Shown here piece after piece: positions 40,443 to 53,254 of a DNA stretch of 64,000 nucleotides. The position numbers were made by a program, and so were the translations under genes. Source of the stretch: Rudaea sp. 3F27F6 (lineage in GTDB: Bacteria; Pseudomonadota; Gammaproteobacteria; Xanthomonadales; Rhodanobacteraceae); contig NZ_SCNG01000006.1 of NCBI RefSeq assembly GCF_005503555.1, positions 124,001 through 188,000 of the forward strand, read 5' to 3'. The notes beneath the pieces were generated by a model that was given only the letters and a program-made list of their open reading frames with translations, did no database searches and was not told the DNA's origin. How positions within the stretch are numbered: position 1 is the stretch's first letter; every line of letters starts with the position of its first letter.

Positions 40443-40894
40443 TGGCCGGCCAAGCGCATGCCGCGCTGCGCTGGATCGCGGCGTTCAAATTCGCCAAGGC
40501 ACTCGGCCTCTTCATCGTCGCCGCCGTCGCATTCGGCCTCGTGCATACGCCATGGCTGGAGCGGCTCGCCGACTGGCTGCTGCACCTGCCGCTGCAGAAC
40601 GGCCGCGTTTTTCTCAGCCACTGGGTCGAGCAATTGCTCGACCTGACGCCACGCCGCTTCGAGCTGATCGGCGGCGCCGCCTGTGTCTACGCCAGCGTAT
40701 TCGCCGTCGAAGGCTGGGGCTTGTGGACCGGCCGGCGCTGGGCGGAATACCTCACCGTATTCGCCACGGCCTCACTGATTCCGTTCGAGGCCTGGGAAAT
40801 CTGGCATCACTTCGGCTGGCTCAAGGTACTCGCACTGGCGGTCAATGTGACGATCGTCGTCTATCTGTGGCGTCTCGTTCGCCGCGAACGCTAG
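40442..40894 (+). CDS. DUF2127 family membrane protein
   Basis: A 150-residue inner-membrane protein with about four spans (residues about 17-35, 70-88, 95-112, 120-140). The openings RWIAAFKFAKALGLFIVAAVAFGL and GWGLWTGRRWAEYLTVFATASLIPFEAWEIWHH are characteristic of DUF2127. The ATG overlaps the upstream stop by one base, so the two genes are coupled. Function unknown. Confidence 0.85.
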   Translation: MAGQAHAALRWIAAFKFAKALGLFIVAAVAFGLVHTPWLERLADWLLHLPLQNGRVFLSHWVEQLLDLTPRRFELIGGAACVYASVFAVEGWGLWTGRRWAEYLTVFATASLIPFEAWEIWHHFGWLKVLALAVNVTIVVYLWRLVRRER

Positions 40895-40941
40895 CCGTCG
40901 CGGCGGTGTAGTTTCGCCCCCGTGAAAACCACGCCGGGAAG

Positions 40942-44275
<3,334 letters not shown>

Positions 44276-44425
44276 TTATGAGGAATTTCCGCGCCTGTGC
44301 AGAGTTTTGCGACGGCAACGTGCCGACCTGACCGGCGCAGCCCGGGCTCATGCGGGCCGCCCGTGGCGTCTTGCATGTTGCACCGCGCTTGTTCGATCCT
44401 TGCCGCATCCTGTGGGGAGATCACG

Positions 44426-45268
44426 ATGGCGAAATCAAACTGGAAGGCATTTCCGCATCCCGACAAAGCCTACGACTACGCGGGCGACAAGCTCGCCAAG
44501 GCCTGGGCCAAACTGCATGCCGGCGACCAGGAGCCGCTCCCCGACGAAAAACATGTCTCCAAGCTGCTCAAGGCCAATCCGAAGCTCGGCAAAGACGCCG
44601 GCAAGATCGCCGAAGAGCTGCAGGAAGCTTGGCGCTCCTTCCACCGCGGCGATTTTCACGAAGCCTACGAGGCGGGCGTCGCGCTGAAGGCGCTCGGTGC
44701 CTCAGTCGCGATCAAGGCCGGCGGCATCCATGCAACCTATCTGGTCGGCAGCGACAAGGAAAAGACCACGCGCTTCCAGGCACTCGCAGCCCTCGCCGAC
44801 GACGCGATCGCCGCGCTGCCGGGCGAGGCAAACTCGCACTATCGCCGCGCCTTCGCGCTCGGCCGCTACAGCCAGACCATCTCGATCACCCAGGCGCTGG
44901 CCCAAGGCATTGGCGGCAAGGTCAAGGAATCGCTCGACCACACGCTCAAGCTCGCGCCGAAGCACGCCGAGGCACGCACGGCACTCGGTCTCTACCACGC
45001 CGAAATCGTCGGCAAAGTCGGCGGCTTGCTCGCCAAACTGACCTACGGCGCGAGTGCGGGCGAGGCAGAGAAACAGCTGAAAGAAGCGCTCAAACTGACG
45101 CCCGACTCACCGATCGCCTGGGTCGAATACGGCAACGCCCTGCTGCTTCTGCACGGCGACAGCCGCGAGGACGACGTTGCCGAAGCCTATGCAAAGGCCG
45201 CGAAGCTCAAGCCGAAGGACGCGATGGAAGCGCTCGATGCAGCGTGGGCGAAGGAACAGATTGAATAG
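44426..45268 (+). CDS. TPR-like protein (RMDN-like), unknown function
   Basis: A 280-residue protein without signal peptide. A Lys/Ala-rich N-terminus (MAKSNWKAFPHPDKAYDYAG) is followed by helical repeats of TPR type: ALAALADDAIAALPGEANSHYRRAFALGRYSQ, TLKLAPKHAEARTALGLYHAEI and KEALKLTPDSPIAWVEYGNALLLL. TPR domains bind protein partners; the partner is unknown. ATG 44426 has ggggagatcacg before it, so the longer upstream frame was not used. Divergent from ligA. Confidence 0.75.
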   Translation: MAKSNWKAFPHPDKAYDYAGDKLAKAWAKLHAGDQEPLPDEKHVSKLLKANPKLGKDAGKIAEELQEAWRSFHRGDFHEAYEAGVALKALGASVAIKAGGIHATYLVGSDKEKTTRFQALAALADDAIAALPGEANSHYRRAFALGRYSQTISITQALAQGIGGKVKESLDHTLKLAPKHAEARTALGLYHAEIVGKVGGLLAKLTYGASAGEAEKQLKEALKLTPDSPIAWVEYGNALLLLHGDSREDDVAEAYAKAAKLKPKDAMEALDAAWAKEQIE

Positions 45269-45295
45269 CTCGCAGCGAGTCTCGGAGACGGTATC

Positions 45296-45784
45296 GTGAA
45301 AGGAAGGTTGTTTCTCGCAGCTATTTTGACCCTGATGGCTTCGATGGCGAGCGCACAAGTCGGCCATAAAGCTGTTCGGGCATATCCGATGTTCAGTGCA
45401 GCGAGCTTGTCTTACAGCATTGACTTGCGTAGCGTCGAGTTCAAATCAGGGCATCCCAGCAAAGGCGAAGATCTTTCGACCTCGATGAAAGCGCCGACTG
45501 CCGCTTGCTTCCAAATTTTGAGGGATAACGTCGAGACATTGAAGCAAAACCCGGACATCAGGATCGAGATTCGTGGTCATGCCCATGTGCAGGAAGGCTC
45601 TGAGGCCGGTCGAATTGCCCTCTCGGAACGTCGAGCGAAGCTGATTTACGACTATCTGATTGCCAATGGCGTTCCGAGTGCCCAGGTCGGCGGCCCCAAA
45701 GGATTCGGCAGCGCGGACCCCATCGATACGAATGAAACGGAAGAGGGTCGCCAGCGCAATGCGCGCGTCGATTTCTTCATGTAG
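45296..45784 (+). CDS. OmpA-family peptidoglycan-binding protein
   Basis: A 162-residue exported protein. The signal KGRLFLAAILTLMASMASAQ starts from GTG 45296. The mature part has one OmpA C-terminal domain: LKQNPDIRIEIRGHAHVQEGSE, ALSERRAKLIYDYLIANGVP and GFGSADPIDTNETEEGRQRNARVDF. The Asp and Arg that hold diaminopimelate correspond to this last stretch. It ends at once after the domain. Its codon use (more TTG, GAA, TCG) is looser than its neighbours. No membrane barrel is present, so it is a periplasmic or lipoprotein-free anchor. Confidence 0.85.
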   Translation: MKGRLFLAAILTLMASMASAQVGHKAVRAYPMFSAASLSYSIDLRSVEFKSGHPSKGEDLSTSMKAPTAACFQILRDNVETLKQNPDIRIEIRGHAHVQEGSEAGRIALSERRAKLIYDYLIANGVPSAQVGGPKGFGSADPIDTNETEEGRQRNARVDFFM

Positions 45785-45988
45785 CAACGAATCTCCGCGC
45801 TTCGTTCACCGCCTGTTCGCCGTGATCGTTTCTCGGTTCCTTGCCGGGCGTTGATCTTTGTCGCACCTGCATACCGTGCGGAGAACTGCTTGCTGGCCGG
45901 CATGCGACTCGATTTCTCCGAGCTGTGGAGTGCGGCCGCGCATTTCGGCATCGCGACGACCGTGCATGTCTACGGCCCCCGCATCGGC

Positions 45989-46024
45989 AAAATGAAAATC
46001 GCGCCTCGCGGTTATGAGGCGCGG
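45989..46024 (-). terminator. Terminator of the M13 peptidase gene
   Basis: On the minus strand cgcgcctcataaccgcgaggcgcg forms an 8-bp stem, followed by attttcatttt. It lies 60 bases after the stop at 46083. The region 45785-45988 holds no gene. Confidence 0.65.
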
Positions 46025-46082
46025 CGGTCGGCTATCGATCCGAGTGTTCGCCCGGGACGCTCAAACAGCCCGGACGGAATAT

Positions 46083-48137
46083 TTACCAGACGCGCACGCG
46101 CTGCTCTGGCGCGAGATAGAGCTTTTGTCCCGGCTTGACCGCGAACGCCGGATACCAGACGTCGAGATTGCGCACGGTATCGGCGCGGTACATTCCCGGT
46201 GCATGACCGTCGGTGACAATGACGCTGCGCAGCGCGCCCTCGCGCAGTTTGCTGCGCCAGGCCTGGGCGAAGGCGAGGAAGAAGCGCTGATCGCCGCTCA
46301 ATCCCTGCAGGGTCGCGGCGGGTTTGCCGCCGAGCGACAGCAGGTACGCGTCGTGCGCCGCGGACAGGCCGGCCACGTCGGAAATATTTTCGCTCAAGGT
46401 CTGCTTGCCGTTGACCGCGAGATCGGGAAACGGCCGGTACGCGCTGAACTGATCGGCGAGCCGCGCGCTCGCTTCCTCGAAGTGTCTGGCGTCCTCGGGC
46501 GTCCACCAGTTCACAAGGCGGCCCTGCGCGTCGAACTGGCTGCCCTGGTCGTCGAAGCTGTGGCTGATCTCGTGGCCGATAATCGAGCCGATGGCGCCGA
46601 AATTGACCGCCGCGTCCGCTTCCGCGTCGAAGAACGGCGGCTGCAGGATCGCGGCGGGAAAATTGAGCGCATTCGCCATCGGCAGGTTGACCGCGTTGAC
46701 CGTCTGCGGCGTCATCACCCATTCGCCGCGGTCCGGCGCCTTGCCGAGTTTGGCGAGCGCCTGCTTGTAGGCGAATTCCTGCGCGCGCCGCGCGTTGCCG
46801 TAGGCATCGCCGCGCACGATGCTCAACGTGGAATAGTCCTGCCACTTATCCGGATAACCGACACCGACCTTGAGCGTGGCGAGTTTGGCGAGCGCCTTCT
46901 CCTTGGTCTGCGGCGTCATCCAGGCGAGTTTTTCGATGCGTACGCGGTAGGCGCGGATCAAGTCCTGCACCATCGCCTCGATCTTCGCCTTGGATTCGGG
47001 CGGGAAATACTTTTCGACGTAGAGGCGGCCGACGACTTCGCCGATCGCGCCATTGGTCGCCGTCACCGCGCGCTTCCAGCGATCGCGAATCGCCGGCGTA
47101 CCGTAGAGCGCCGTGCCGTAGAAAGCGAAGTTCTCGTCGACGAAGGCCTTGGGCAGGAGGCCCGAGTTGTGGTCGAGCAGGCGCAGTTGCAGATAATCCT
47201 TCCATGTCTGCACCGATTCGCTGCCGACGAGCGCCGAGATGCCGATGATTGCGCTCGGCTGCCAGAGAATGAAGCGCGGCTGCTCGGCCAATCCGGCCGC
47301 TTCGAAATACGCGTTCCAATCCAGGCCCGGCGCCTTCGCCGCGAATTCCGTGCGCTGCCACGGATTGTTCGCCTTGTGCACGTCCTCGGATTCGACGCGT
47401 GGCCAGTGCGCTTTGGCGATCTTCATTTCGAGATCGAAGATGCGGCCGGCCTTGGCCTCCGCATCGGCGCTGCCGGCGAGCTTGAGCAGCGCGGCGATGT
47501 GCGCGCGATACTTGATGCGCAGCTCGGCCATCTTCGGCGAATCGGAGGTGTAGTAATCGCGGTCGGGCATGCCGAGGCCGCCCTGCAGCAGGTACGGCAT
47601 CGTGCGGCCCGGATCGTCGAGTGCCTGGCTGATCCAAACGCCGAAAATATTGTCGGTATAGAAATTGGTCGCGTTGAGCGCATCGACGTCGGCGCGCAGG
47701 GTCGTGCCGAGATAGGCGCTGAGTTCCGCCTTGTCCTTGATCGCAGCTATGCGGTCGAGATCGGCCTTGATCGGCGTCATGCCCTTGGCTTCAATGCCCG
47801 CCTCGTCCATGTAGCTCGCATAGTAGTCGCCGACTTTTTGTGTGTCGGAGCTTTCGGGCGCCTTCGCCCCGGCGGCGTTCTCGATCAACTCGCGCAGGCG
47901 CTTGCTGTTGAGTTCCGACAAGATGGCCGAGGAGCCCCAGCTCGATCGGTCGGCCGGAATTTCGTTCGTCTTGATCCAGCTGCCGTTGGCGTAGTCGAAG
48001 AAATCGTCGCCCGGTTTGACCGCATGATCGATACCGGCGAGATCGATGCCGTGAGGCATATCGGCATCCTTCGCAAACGGCGCGGAGACAGCCAGCATGG
48101 CGATGGCAGCGACTAGGCAGGAGCGATGAACGCGCAT
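46083..48137 (-). CDS. pepO: M13 family (neprilysin-like) zinc metallopeptidase, exported
   Basis: A 684-residue endopeptidase. It starts with a signal peptide (MRVHRSCLVAAIAMLAVSAPFA). Peptidase M13 N-terminal domain: GIDLAGIDHAVKPGDDFFDYANGSW. Catalytic domain: zinc motif HEISH in IIGHEISHSFDDQGSQFDAQG, third ligand in ENISDVAGLSAAHDAYLLSL, and C-terminal QAWRSKLREGALRSVIVTDGHAPGMYRADTVRNLD. Length is normal. It cleaves small peptides in the periplasm or outside. The ATG follows ggagagcaaacc. Confidence 0.95.
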   Translation of the reverse strand: MRVHRSCLVAAIAMLAVSAPFAKDADMPHGIDLAGIDHAVKPGDDFFDYANGSWIKTNEIPADRSSWGSSAILSELNSKRLRELIENAAGAKAPESSDTQKVGDYYASYMDEAGIEAKGMTPIKADLDRIAAIKDKAELSAYLGTTLRADVDALNATNFYTDNIFGVWISQALDDPGRTMPYLLQGGLGMPDRDYYTSDSPKMAELRIKYRAHIAALLKLAGSADAEAKAGRIFDLEMKIAKAHWPRVESEDVHKANNPWQRTEFAAKAPGLDWNAYFEAAGLAEQPRFILWQPSAIIGISALVGSESVQTWKDYLQLRLLDHNSGLLPKAFVDENFAFYGTALYGTPAIRDRWKRAVTATNGAIGEVVGRLYVEKYFPPESKAKIEAMVQDLIRAYRVRIEKLAWMTPQTKEKALAKLATLKVGVGYPDKWQDYSTLSIVRGDAYGNARRAQEFAYKQALAKLGKAPDRGEWVMTPQTVNAVNLPMANALNFPAAILQPPFFDAEADAAVNFGAIGSIIGHEISHSFDDQGSQFDAQGRLVNWWTPEDARHFEEASARLADQFSAYRPFPDLAVNGKQTLSENISDVAGLSAAHDAYLLSLGGKPAATLQGLSGDQRFFLAFAQAWRSKLREGALRSVIVTDGHAPGMYRADTVRNLDVWYPAFAVKPGQKLYLAPEQRVRVW

Positions 48138-48203
48138 GGTTTGCTCTCCGTGGCAAGACTTTCAATCTAGCTCGCCGGCGAACAGGCCCGCATGGGCTGA
48201 AAG

Positions 48204-49232
48204 TCACTTCCGCAGCATCCGCTCCGTCGCCGCTTGGCGGAAATCCCGCGGCGATTGCCCGGCCCAGCGCTGGAACGAGCGCGAGAACGCACTCGGCTCG
48301 GAATAGCCGAGCAGCCAGGCGATCTCGGCGAAAGTCAGCCGCGGATCGGCGACGTATTCGAACGCGAGCCGGCGCAGGGTGTCTTCGCGCAGATCGCGGA
48401 AACTGCATCGGGCTTCGGCGAGGCGCCGTTGCAGGCTGCGCGGCGACAAGCCCATGCGGGCGGCGACGTCGCGGATGTTCATCTCGCCGACGCGCGATAT
48501 CTGCATCAGCGCCTCGCGCACAGACCGTTCGAGATCGCCGCTGCGCGGCAGTTCGCCGAGCAGCATCTGCGCCTGCCGCTCGACGATGCCGAGCAAAGTC
48601 GCATCGGGCTGACGCAGCGGCCGTTCGAGGAATTTCGAGGCGAAGCGAATCGAGGTCGTCGGCTGGTCGAACCGCACCGGGCAGCGGAAGAACTGCCGAT
48701 AGGGGCGCAGATCGGCCGGGCGCGGATTGCGAAAGCACACCTCTTGCGGCGATTCGTCGCGTCCGCTGATATTGCGCGCGAACTGGACGTAGGCGGCCAG
48801 CGCCGTCTCGTCGACCAAGGACCCGAGACGCTTGGCCCCCTTGCTCCAGACCACGCGCACCGAATCGCCTTCACGGCGCACCGCGGACGAGACGCTGCTG
48901 ACGAGCGCTTCGAGCTGCAGCCAGCGCGACAAGGCGCCACCGACATCCGGGCAGGCCAGCAGGACGTAGCCGAGAACGCCGAGATGAGCCGGCGTGATCG
49001 TGCGGCCGAGATGCAAGCCGAGCAGCGGATCGTCGAGCGCCTCCGCGGCTTTCTTCAGCAGTCGCCGCCAATGCGCGGAGGTGTAGCGCGTAAGCCCGTT
49101 GTCGTTCGGCGCGGGCGGCGGCTCGCCGAGTACGCGTTTCGCGTTCAGTCCCTTCGCTTGCAGATAGTCGAACAGCAGCCGCACATAGCTGCTCGAATAT
49201 TCCGCCACAGCGTCTTGCGCACTGGATGCCAT
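48204..49232 (-). CDS. AraC family regulator with arabinose-binding-type N-terminus
   Basis: A 342-residue transcription factor. The N-terminal domain (YSSSYVRLLFDYLQAKGLNAKRVL to about residue 190) is of the PF12625 type found in OruR/ArgR-like and lipid-responsive AraC regulators. The C-terminal two helix-turn-helix units are clear (MNIRDVAARMGLSPRSLQRRLAEARCSFRDLR; FAEIAWLLGYSEPSAFSRSFQRWAGQSPRDFR). ATG 49232 begins the domain; the longer frame is shadow. Divergent from the sterol-desaturase-family gene at 49326, which it may control, with about 93 bases between. Confidence 0.9.
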   Translation of the reverse strand: MASSAQDAVAEYSSSYVRLLFDYLQAKGLNAKRVLGEPPPAPNDNGLTRYTSAHWRRLLKKAAEALDDPLLGLHLGRTITPAHLGVLGYVLLACPDVGGALSRWLQLEALVSSVSSAVRREGDSVRVVWSKGAKRLGSLVDETALAAYVQFARNISGRDESPQEVCFRNPRPADLRPYRQFFRCPVRFDQPTTSIRFASKFLERPLRQPDATLLGIVERQAQMLLGELPRSGDLERSVREALMQISRVGEMNIRDVAARMGLSPRSLQRRLAEARCSFRDLREDTLRRLAFEYVADPRLTFAEIAWLLGYSEPSAFSRSFQRWAGQSPRDFRQAATERMLRK

Positions 49233-49325
49233 GGCGCAAACTGTCAAGAGATTGTCGGCGATTGTCAACGTCACGCGCTGCCGGCGGCGATACAGTTCGC
49301 TTCGATTTTCCGCGAAGGCTTCGTC

Positions 49326-50312
49326 GTGGCTCCCGACAACTGGCAGTGGCTGCATTCCCTCTTCGGCAGCGACGTGGATTGGAAGCAGGTGTTCCTGATC
49401 GGCATGACGCCGATCTTCCTGATCGCTCTCGTGCTCGAGTTCGGCGTGCAGAAAAAACGCGGACGCGGCGACCAGTTCCCTTTGAAGGAAATCGTCGCGA
49501 ATCTGTCGCTCGGCGCGGGGTATCAGATCGCCGAGGCGCTGATGTGGCTCGCGATCAACGGTGCGATCTTCGCCTGGGTTTACCAACACAGGCTGTTCGA
49601 TATCCCGGTGAACGGCTGGACCATCCTGCCGATCTTCGTGCTCGTGGAGTTCTGCTACTACTGGTTCCACCGCAGCTCGCACCGCATCCGCTGGTTCTGG
49701 GCGGCGCACGTGCCGCATCACAGCGGCGAAGTCATGAACTTCTCCACGGCGATGCGCCAGTCCCTGCTCAATGCCTTCGTCGGCATCTACGTTTTCTATC
49801 TGCCGCCGGTCGTGCTCGGCGTGCCGCCGGCCGTGGTGATGTTCTGTCTCGCCGTCGATCTCGCCTATCAGTACTTCGTGCACACCGAAAGCGTCGGTCG
49901 CCTGCCCGCTTGGTGCGAGTATATTTTCAACACGCCGTCGAACCATCGCGTCCACCACGGCCGCAACGCGCGTTACATCGACAAGAACTACGGCGGCGTG
50001 CTGATTATTTTCGACCGCTGGTTCGGCACCTGGGAGGCCGAAACGGAAGCGGTCGACTACGGCATACCGTCACAGATCAAGTCGTACAACTTCCTCGTGC
50101 TCAACCTGCACGAGTTCGTCGATCTATGGCGCGACGTGCTCGCGCCCGGCCCGCTGGCGCAGCGACTGAAGCATTTTTGGATGCCGCCGGACTGGCGACG
50201 CGACCAGCACGCGCCCGTGCACACCTGGACGGTCGAGGAAAAAACCTCGCCGCGCCCTGCGGAATCAGTGCAAACGCCGGCTGCGGTTCCCTCAACTGCC
50301 GGTCGAGCCTGA
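49326..50312 (+). CDS. Sterol desaturase / fatty acid hydroxylase family protein
   Basis: A 328-residue membrane di-iron oxygenase. Three histidine clusters are all present: HRSSH, HVPHH and HRVHH (in FHRSSHRIRWFWAAHVPHHS and NHRVHHGRN). There are about five hydrophobic spans. The GTG at 49326 was chosen (APDNWQWLHSLFG follows); no ATG is available. Substrate is not known; relatives act on sterols, carotenoids or plasmalogen-type ether lipids. The next gene is a lysoplasmalogenase 32 bases away, which favours an ether-lipid or membrane-lipid role. Confidence 0.88.
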   Translation: MAPDNWQWLHSLFGSDVDWKQVFLIGMTPIFLIALVLEFGVQKKRGRGDQFPLKEIVANLSLGAGYQIAEALMWLAINGAIFAWVYQHRLFDIPVNGWTILPIFVLVEFCYYWFHRSSHRIRWFWAAHVPHHSGEVMNFSTAMRQSLLNAFVGIYVFYLPPVVLGVPPAVVMFCLAVDLAYQYFVHTESVGRLPAWCEYIFNTPSNHRVHHGRNARYIDKNYGGVLIIFDRWFGTWEAETEAVDYGIPSQIKSYNFLVLNLHEFVDLWRDVLAPGPLAQRLKHFWMPPDWRRDQHAPVHTWTVEEKTSPRPAESVQTPAAVPSTAGRA

Positions 50313-50344
50313 GCCAACGCTTTCCATTCAAACCGAAGAAATCC

Positions 50345-50995
50345 ATGCCGATATCGACTGTCCTGTATGCCGCCGCCGCGCTCTCGGCCTTGCTCGCGAT
50401 CGGCGCAGACTGGGAAGAGCGGCGCCATCGCGCCTATTACATTCTCAAGCCGCTCACGACTCTGCTGATCCTCGGCGCTGCCTTGGCGCAAGTACCGACG
50501 GCAGGCGGCGACTATCGGTTCTGGATCGTGCTCGGCCTGGGACTGTCGCTGCTCGGCGATATCTGCCTGATGTTCGAGGGCGACGGCTGGTTCACCGCGG
50601 GGCTCGCGAGCTTCCTGCTCGCGCACCTCGGATTTATTGTCGCTTTCCTGCAGGGAATATCGCTGGGCTTGCCGCCTGCCTGGACGATACTCGTCCTGGC
50701 CTATGCCATTGGGCTCTGCACTTGGCTGCTGCCGCGCGCGGGCGAGCTGCGCATTCCGGTCGCGGTTTACTGCCTCGTTTTGCTCGCGATGGTGCTCGCT
50801 GCTGCGATGCGGCTACAGACGCTCGGCAATGTCTCGGCAAAGCTCGCTCTCGCCGGCGCGCTGCTGTTCGTTCTGTCGGATTCGTGCCTCGCGATCCGCC
50901 AATTCGGCGGACCGTATCGTGGCGCGCAACTGATTATCCTGCTGAGCTATTGGCTCGCGATCGGATTGATCGCCGCTTCCATTTCATCGTTCTAG
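50345..50995 (+). CDS. Lysoplasmalogenase family protein (YhhN/TMEM86)
   Basis: A 216-residue protein with about eight membrane spans. The segments YYILKPLTTLLILGAAL, FWIVLGLGLSLLGDICLMFEGDGWFTAGLASFLLAHLGFI and ALLFVLSDSCLAIRQF are the YhhN family pattern, with conserved Asp in GDICL and SDS. Members cleave the vinyl-ether bond of lysoplasmalogens. It follows the sterol-desaturase-family gene by 32 bases and is probably co-transcribed. Confidence 0.9.
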   Translation: MPISTVLYAAAALSALLAIGADWEERRHRAYYILKPLTTLLILGAALAQVPTAGGDYRFWIVLGLGLSLLGDICLMFEGDGWFTAGLASFLLAHLGFIVAFLQGISLGLPPAWTILVLAYAIGLCTWLLPRAGELRIPVAVYCLVLLAMVLAAAMRLQTLGNVSAKLALAGALLFVLSDSCLAIRQFGGPYRGAQLIILLSYWLAIGLIAASISSF

Positions 50996-51042
50996 AAATT
51001 CTCCGATCGACGTCAATCGGCTCGACGGCCGCTGCACAGACG

Positions 51043-51069
51043 AAAAGCCCCGCCAAAGCGGGGCTTCTT
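51043..51069. terminator. Terminator between convergent lipid genes
   Basis: aaaagccccgccaaagcggg then gcttctt: 7-bp GC stem with flanking A and T. It serves the lysoplasmalogenase gene (plus) and the acyl-CoA reductase gene (minus). Confidence 0.8.
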
Positions 51070-51105
51070 CGATCGGCATGCAACGCTTCGATTTCGGCGC
51101 AGCGC

Positions 51106-53103
51106 CTACCAATGCACTCCGCGCATAATCGACGCGAACGCGACCTGCTCGCTCGTCGGCTGCTGCTGTTCGAGCGCCGCCCTGCCCTTCATGCCCTGCG
51201 ACGCGGCCGAGTCCGGGAACATACGGAATGCGGTGTTCATGATGACTTCGTACAGGCGCGGTGCGCAGGCGTAGAGCAGTTGCGCGAAGACGCCCGTACG
51301 CGTGGCGATGCGCACGGGGCGCTCGATGATCGCTTCGGCGATCATGTCGGCGGCCTCGTCGGGCGTCAGCGTCGGCACCGACTCGTACATCTTAGTCGGC
51401 GCGATCATCGGCGTCTTCACCAGCGGCATGTTGATCGTGGTGAAGTTGATGCCGTTGTCGGAATATTCGGCCTGCGCGCAGCGCGAGAACGCGTCGAGCG
51501 CGGCCTTCGAAGCAACATAGGCCGAGAAGCGCGGCGCATTGGTCAGCACGCCGATCGAGGAGATGTTGATCACGTGGCCGCGGTGCCTTTCCGCCATGCC
51601 GGGCAGGAAGCCCATGATCAGGCGCAGCGAGCCGAAGTAGTTGAGCTGCATCGTGCGTTCGAAATCGTGGAAGCGGTCGTAACTCGACGCGATCGCGCGG
51701 CGGATCGAGCGGCCCGCGTTGTTGACGAGGATGTCGACGCCGCCGTGCTCGGCGATGATTTTCGCGACCAGTTCGTCCGCCGATTTCAGGTCGGAAAGAT
51801 CGGCGATATAGGTGTGGCACTCGCCGCCCGCGTCGACGATCTCCTTCTTCGCCGCGGCGAGTTCTTCTTCGCCGCGTGCGCAGATCAGCACCTTCGCACC
51901 CGCGCCGGCGATCTTGAGTGCCGCGGCCTTGCCAATGCCGGACGATCCGCCGGTGATCAGCGCGGTGCGGCCCTTGACCTTGCCGCTCAGCGAGTGATCG
52001 ACGAACAGGTCGGGATCGAGATTGCGCTCCCAATAATCCCAGAGGCGCCAGGCATAGCTTTCGAGCTTCGGCAGCTTGATCTTCGAGCCGCGCAGCGCGC
52101 GCTCGGTATCGCGCGAGTCGAAGCGCGTCGGGTAATTGATGAGCTTCAGCGCCTCGGCCGGAATGCCGAGGTCGCGCAGCACTGCATTGATGAAGCGCTT
52201 CACGGGCGGCAAGCTCGCAAGGCCCTGCTTCACCGCGGCCGGAATGAAGGCGAACATGCGCGCGTCAAGGCGCATCGACATCTGCGGCGCGTGGCCCGCA
52301 TGGGCAAAGATGTTGAGCACTTGGCCGATGCGCATCGGCGCCGGATCGGTCAGGTGGAAACAGTCGCCGTCGAGGCCCGGCTTGTGCGCGATGTGGTCCA
52401 TCGCGGCGACGACGTAGTCGACCGGCACCATGTTGACGCGGCCGCCTTCGATGCCGAGCACCGGCATCCACGGCGGCAGCATCTGGCGCAGTTTCTTCAG
52501 TGTGCGGAAGAAATAGTACGGCCCGTCGATCTTGTCGATCTCGCCGGTCTGCGAATGGCCGAGCACGGCGGCCGGCCGGTAGATGCGGTACGGACGCGTG
52601 CATTCCTTGCGCACCACGGCTTCGGATTCGTGCTTGGTCTTGAAGTACGGGTTCTCGCCGAGGTCCTCGGCTTCTTCGAACATGTCTTCGCGGAACACGC
52701 CGGGATAGAGGCCGGCGACGGCGATCGAACTCGCATGATGGAAGCAACCGGCCTTGGTCTCCGCCGCGACCTGCACGGCATGACGCGTGCCGTCGACGTT
52801 GGCCTTGTACTGGCTCTCGGCGTCGGCGGTAAGGTCGTACACGGCGGCGAGGTGGAAGAAATGCTTGATCTTGCCGGCCAGCGCCTTGCGCTGCGCGGGC
52901 GTGAGGCCGAGCATCGGTTTGCCGATATCGCCCTGCACGGCTACCAGACGTTTGCCGTCGTCGCCGAGGCGTTCGCGCAGCGCTTCGAACTTCTCCGTCG
53001 ATCCCTTGCGCACGAGGCAGTAGATCGTGCCCTTGCGCGCATAGAGTTTTTCAACCAGGTGGCGACCGATGAATCCCGTTGCGCCGGTGACGAAATAAGT
53101 CAT
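51106..53103 (-). CDS. Bifunctional fatty acyl-CoA reductase (alcohol-forming)
   Basis: A 665-residue protein with two nucleotide-binding domains. The N-terminal extended SDR domain has TGATGFIG (7-14), YRPAAVLGHSQTGEIDKIDGPYYF and VNMVPVDYVV. The C-terminal classical SDR has TGGSSGIG, NNAGRSIRR and YVASKAALD. It ends EQVAFASIMRGVHW, as in the Marinobacter aldehyde/acyl-CoA reductases that make fatty alcohols for wax esters. It is divergent from the acyl-CoA-binding protein gene with 151 bases between. Sequence resemblance is close along the whole length. Confidence 0.9.
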   Translation of the reverse strand: MTYFVTGATGFIGRHLVEKLYARKGTIYCLVRKGSTEKFEALRERLGDDGKRLVAVQGDIGKPMLGLTPAQRKALAGKIKHFFHLAAVYDLTADAESQYKANVDGTRHAVQVAAETKAGCFHHASSIAVAGLYPGVFREDMFEEAEDLGENPYFKTKHESEAVVRKECTRPYRIYRPAAVLGHSQTGEIDKIDGPYYFFRTLKKLRQMLPPWMPVLGIEGGRVNMVPVDYVVAAMDHIAHKPGLDGDCFHLTDPAPMRIGQVLNIFAHAGHAPQMSMRLDARMFAFIPAAVKQGLASLPPVKRFINAVLRDLGIPAEALKLINYPTRFDSRDTERALRGSKIKLPKLESYAWRLWDYWERNLDPDLFVDHSLSGKVKGRTALITGGSSGIGKAAALKIAGAGAKVLICARGEEELAAAKKEIVDAGGECHTYIADLSDLKSADELVAKIIAEHGGVDILVNNAGRSIRRAIASSYDRFHDFERTMQLNYFGSLRLIMGFLPGMAERHRGHVINISSIGVLTNAPRFSAYVASKAALDAFSRCAQAEYSDNGINFTTINMPLVKTPMIAPTKMYESVPTLTPDEAADMIAEAIIERPVRIATRTGVFAQLLYACAPRLYEVIMNTAFRMFPDSAASQGMKGRAALEQQQPTSEQVAFASIMRGVHW

Positions 53104-53254
53104 GTTCTACCCCGTTGTTGTCCCTGAAGCGAGTATTGCAATGCTGCCTGAAGATTGCTTGCTGCGCTGCATCGCGGCGAGGATCGAATCTGCGCTCGCG
53201 TTGACCGTGCATCGAACGCATGCGTAAAATTCGCAAAGCAATCCGGGGATTATC

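Noticed and set aside
45851-46138. 95-codon frame between the OmpA-like and M13 genes
   Set aside because: Overlaps the M13 terminator hairpin and the end of that gene; no ribosome site.
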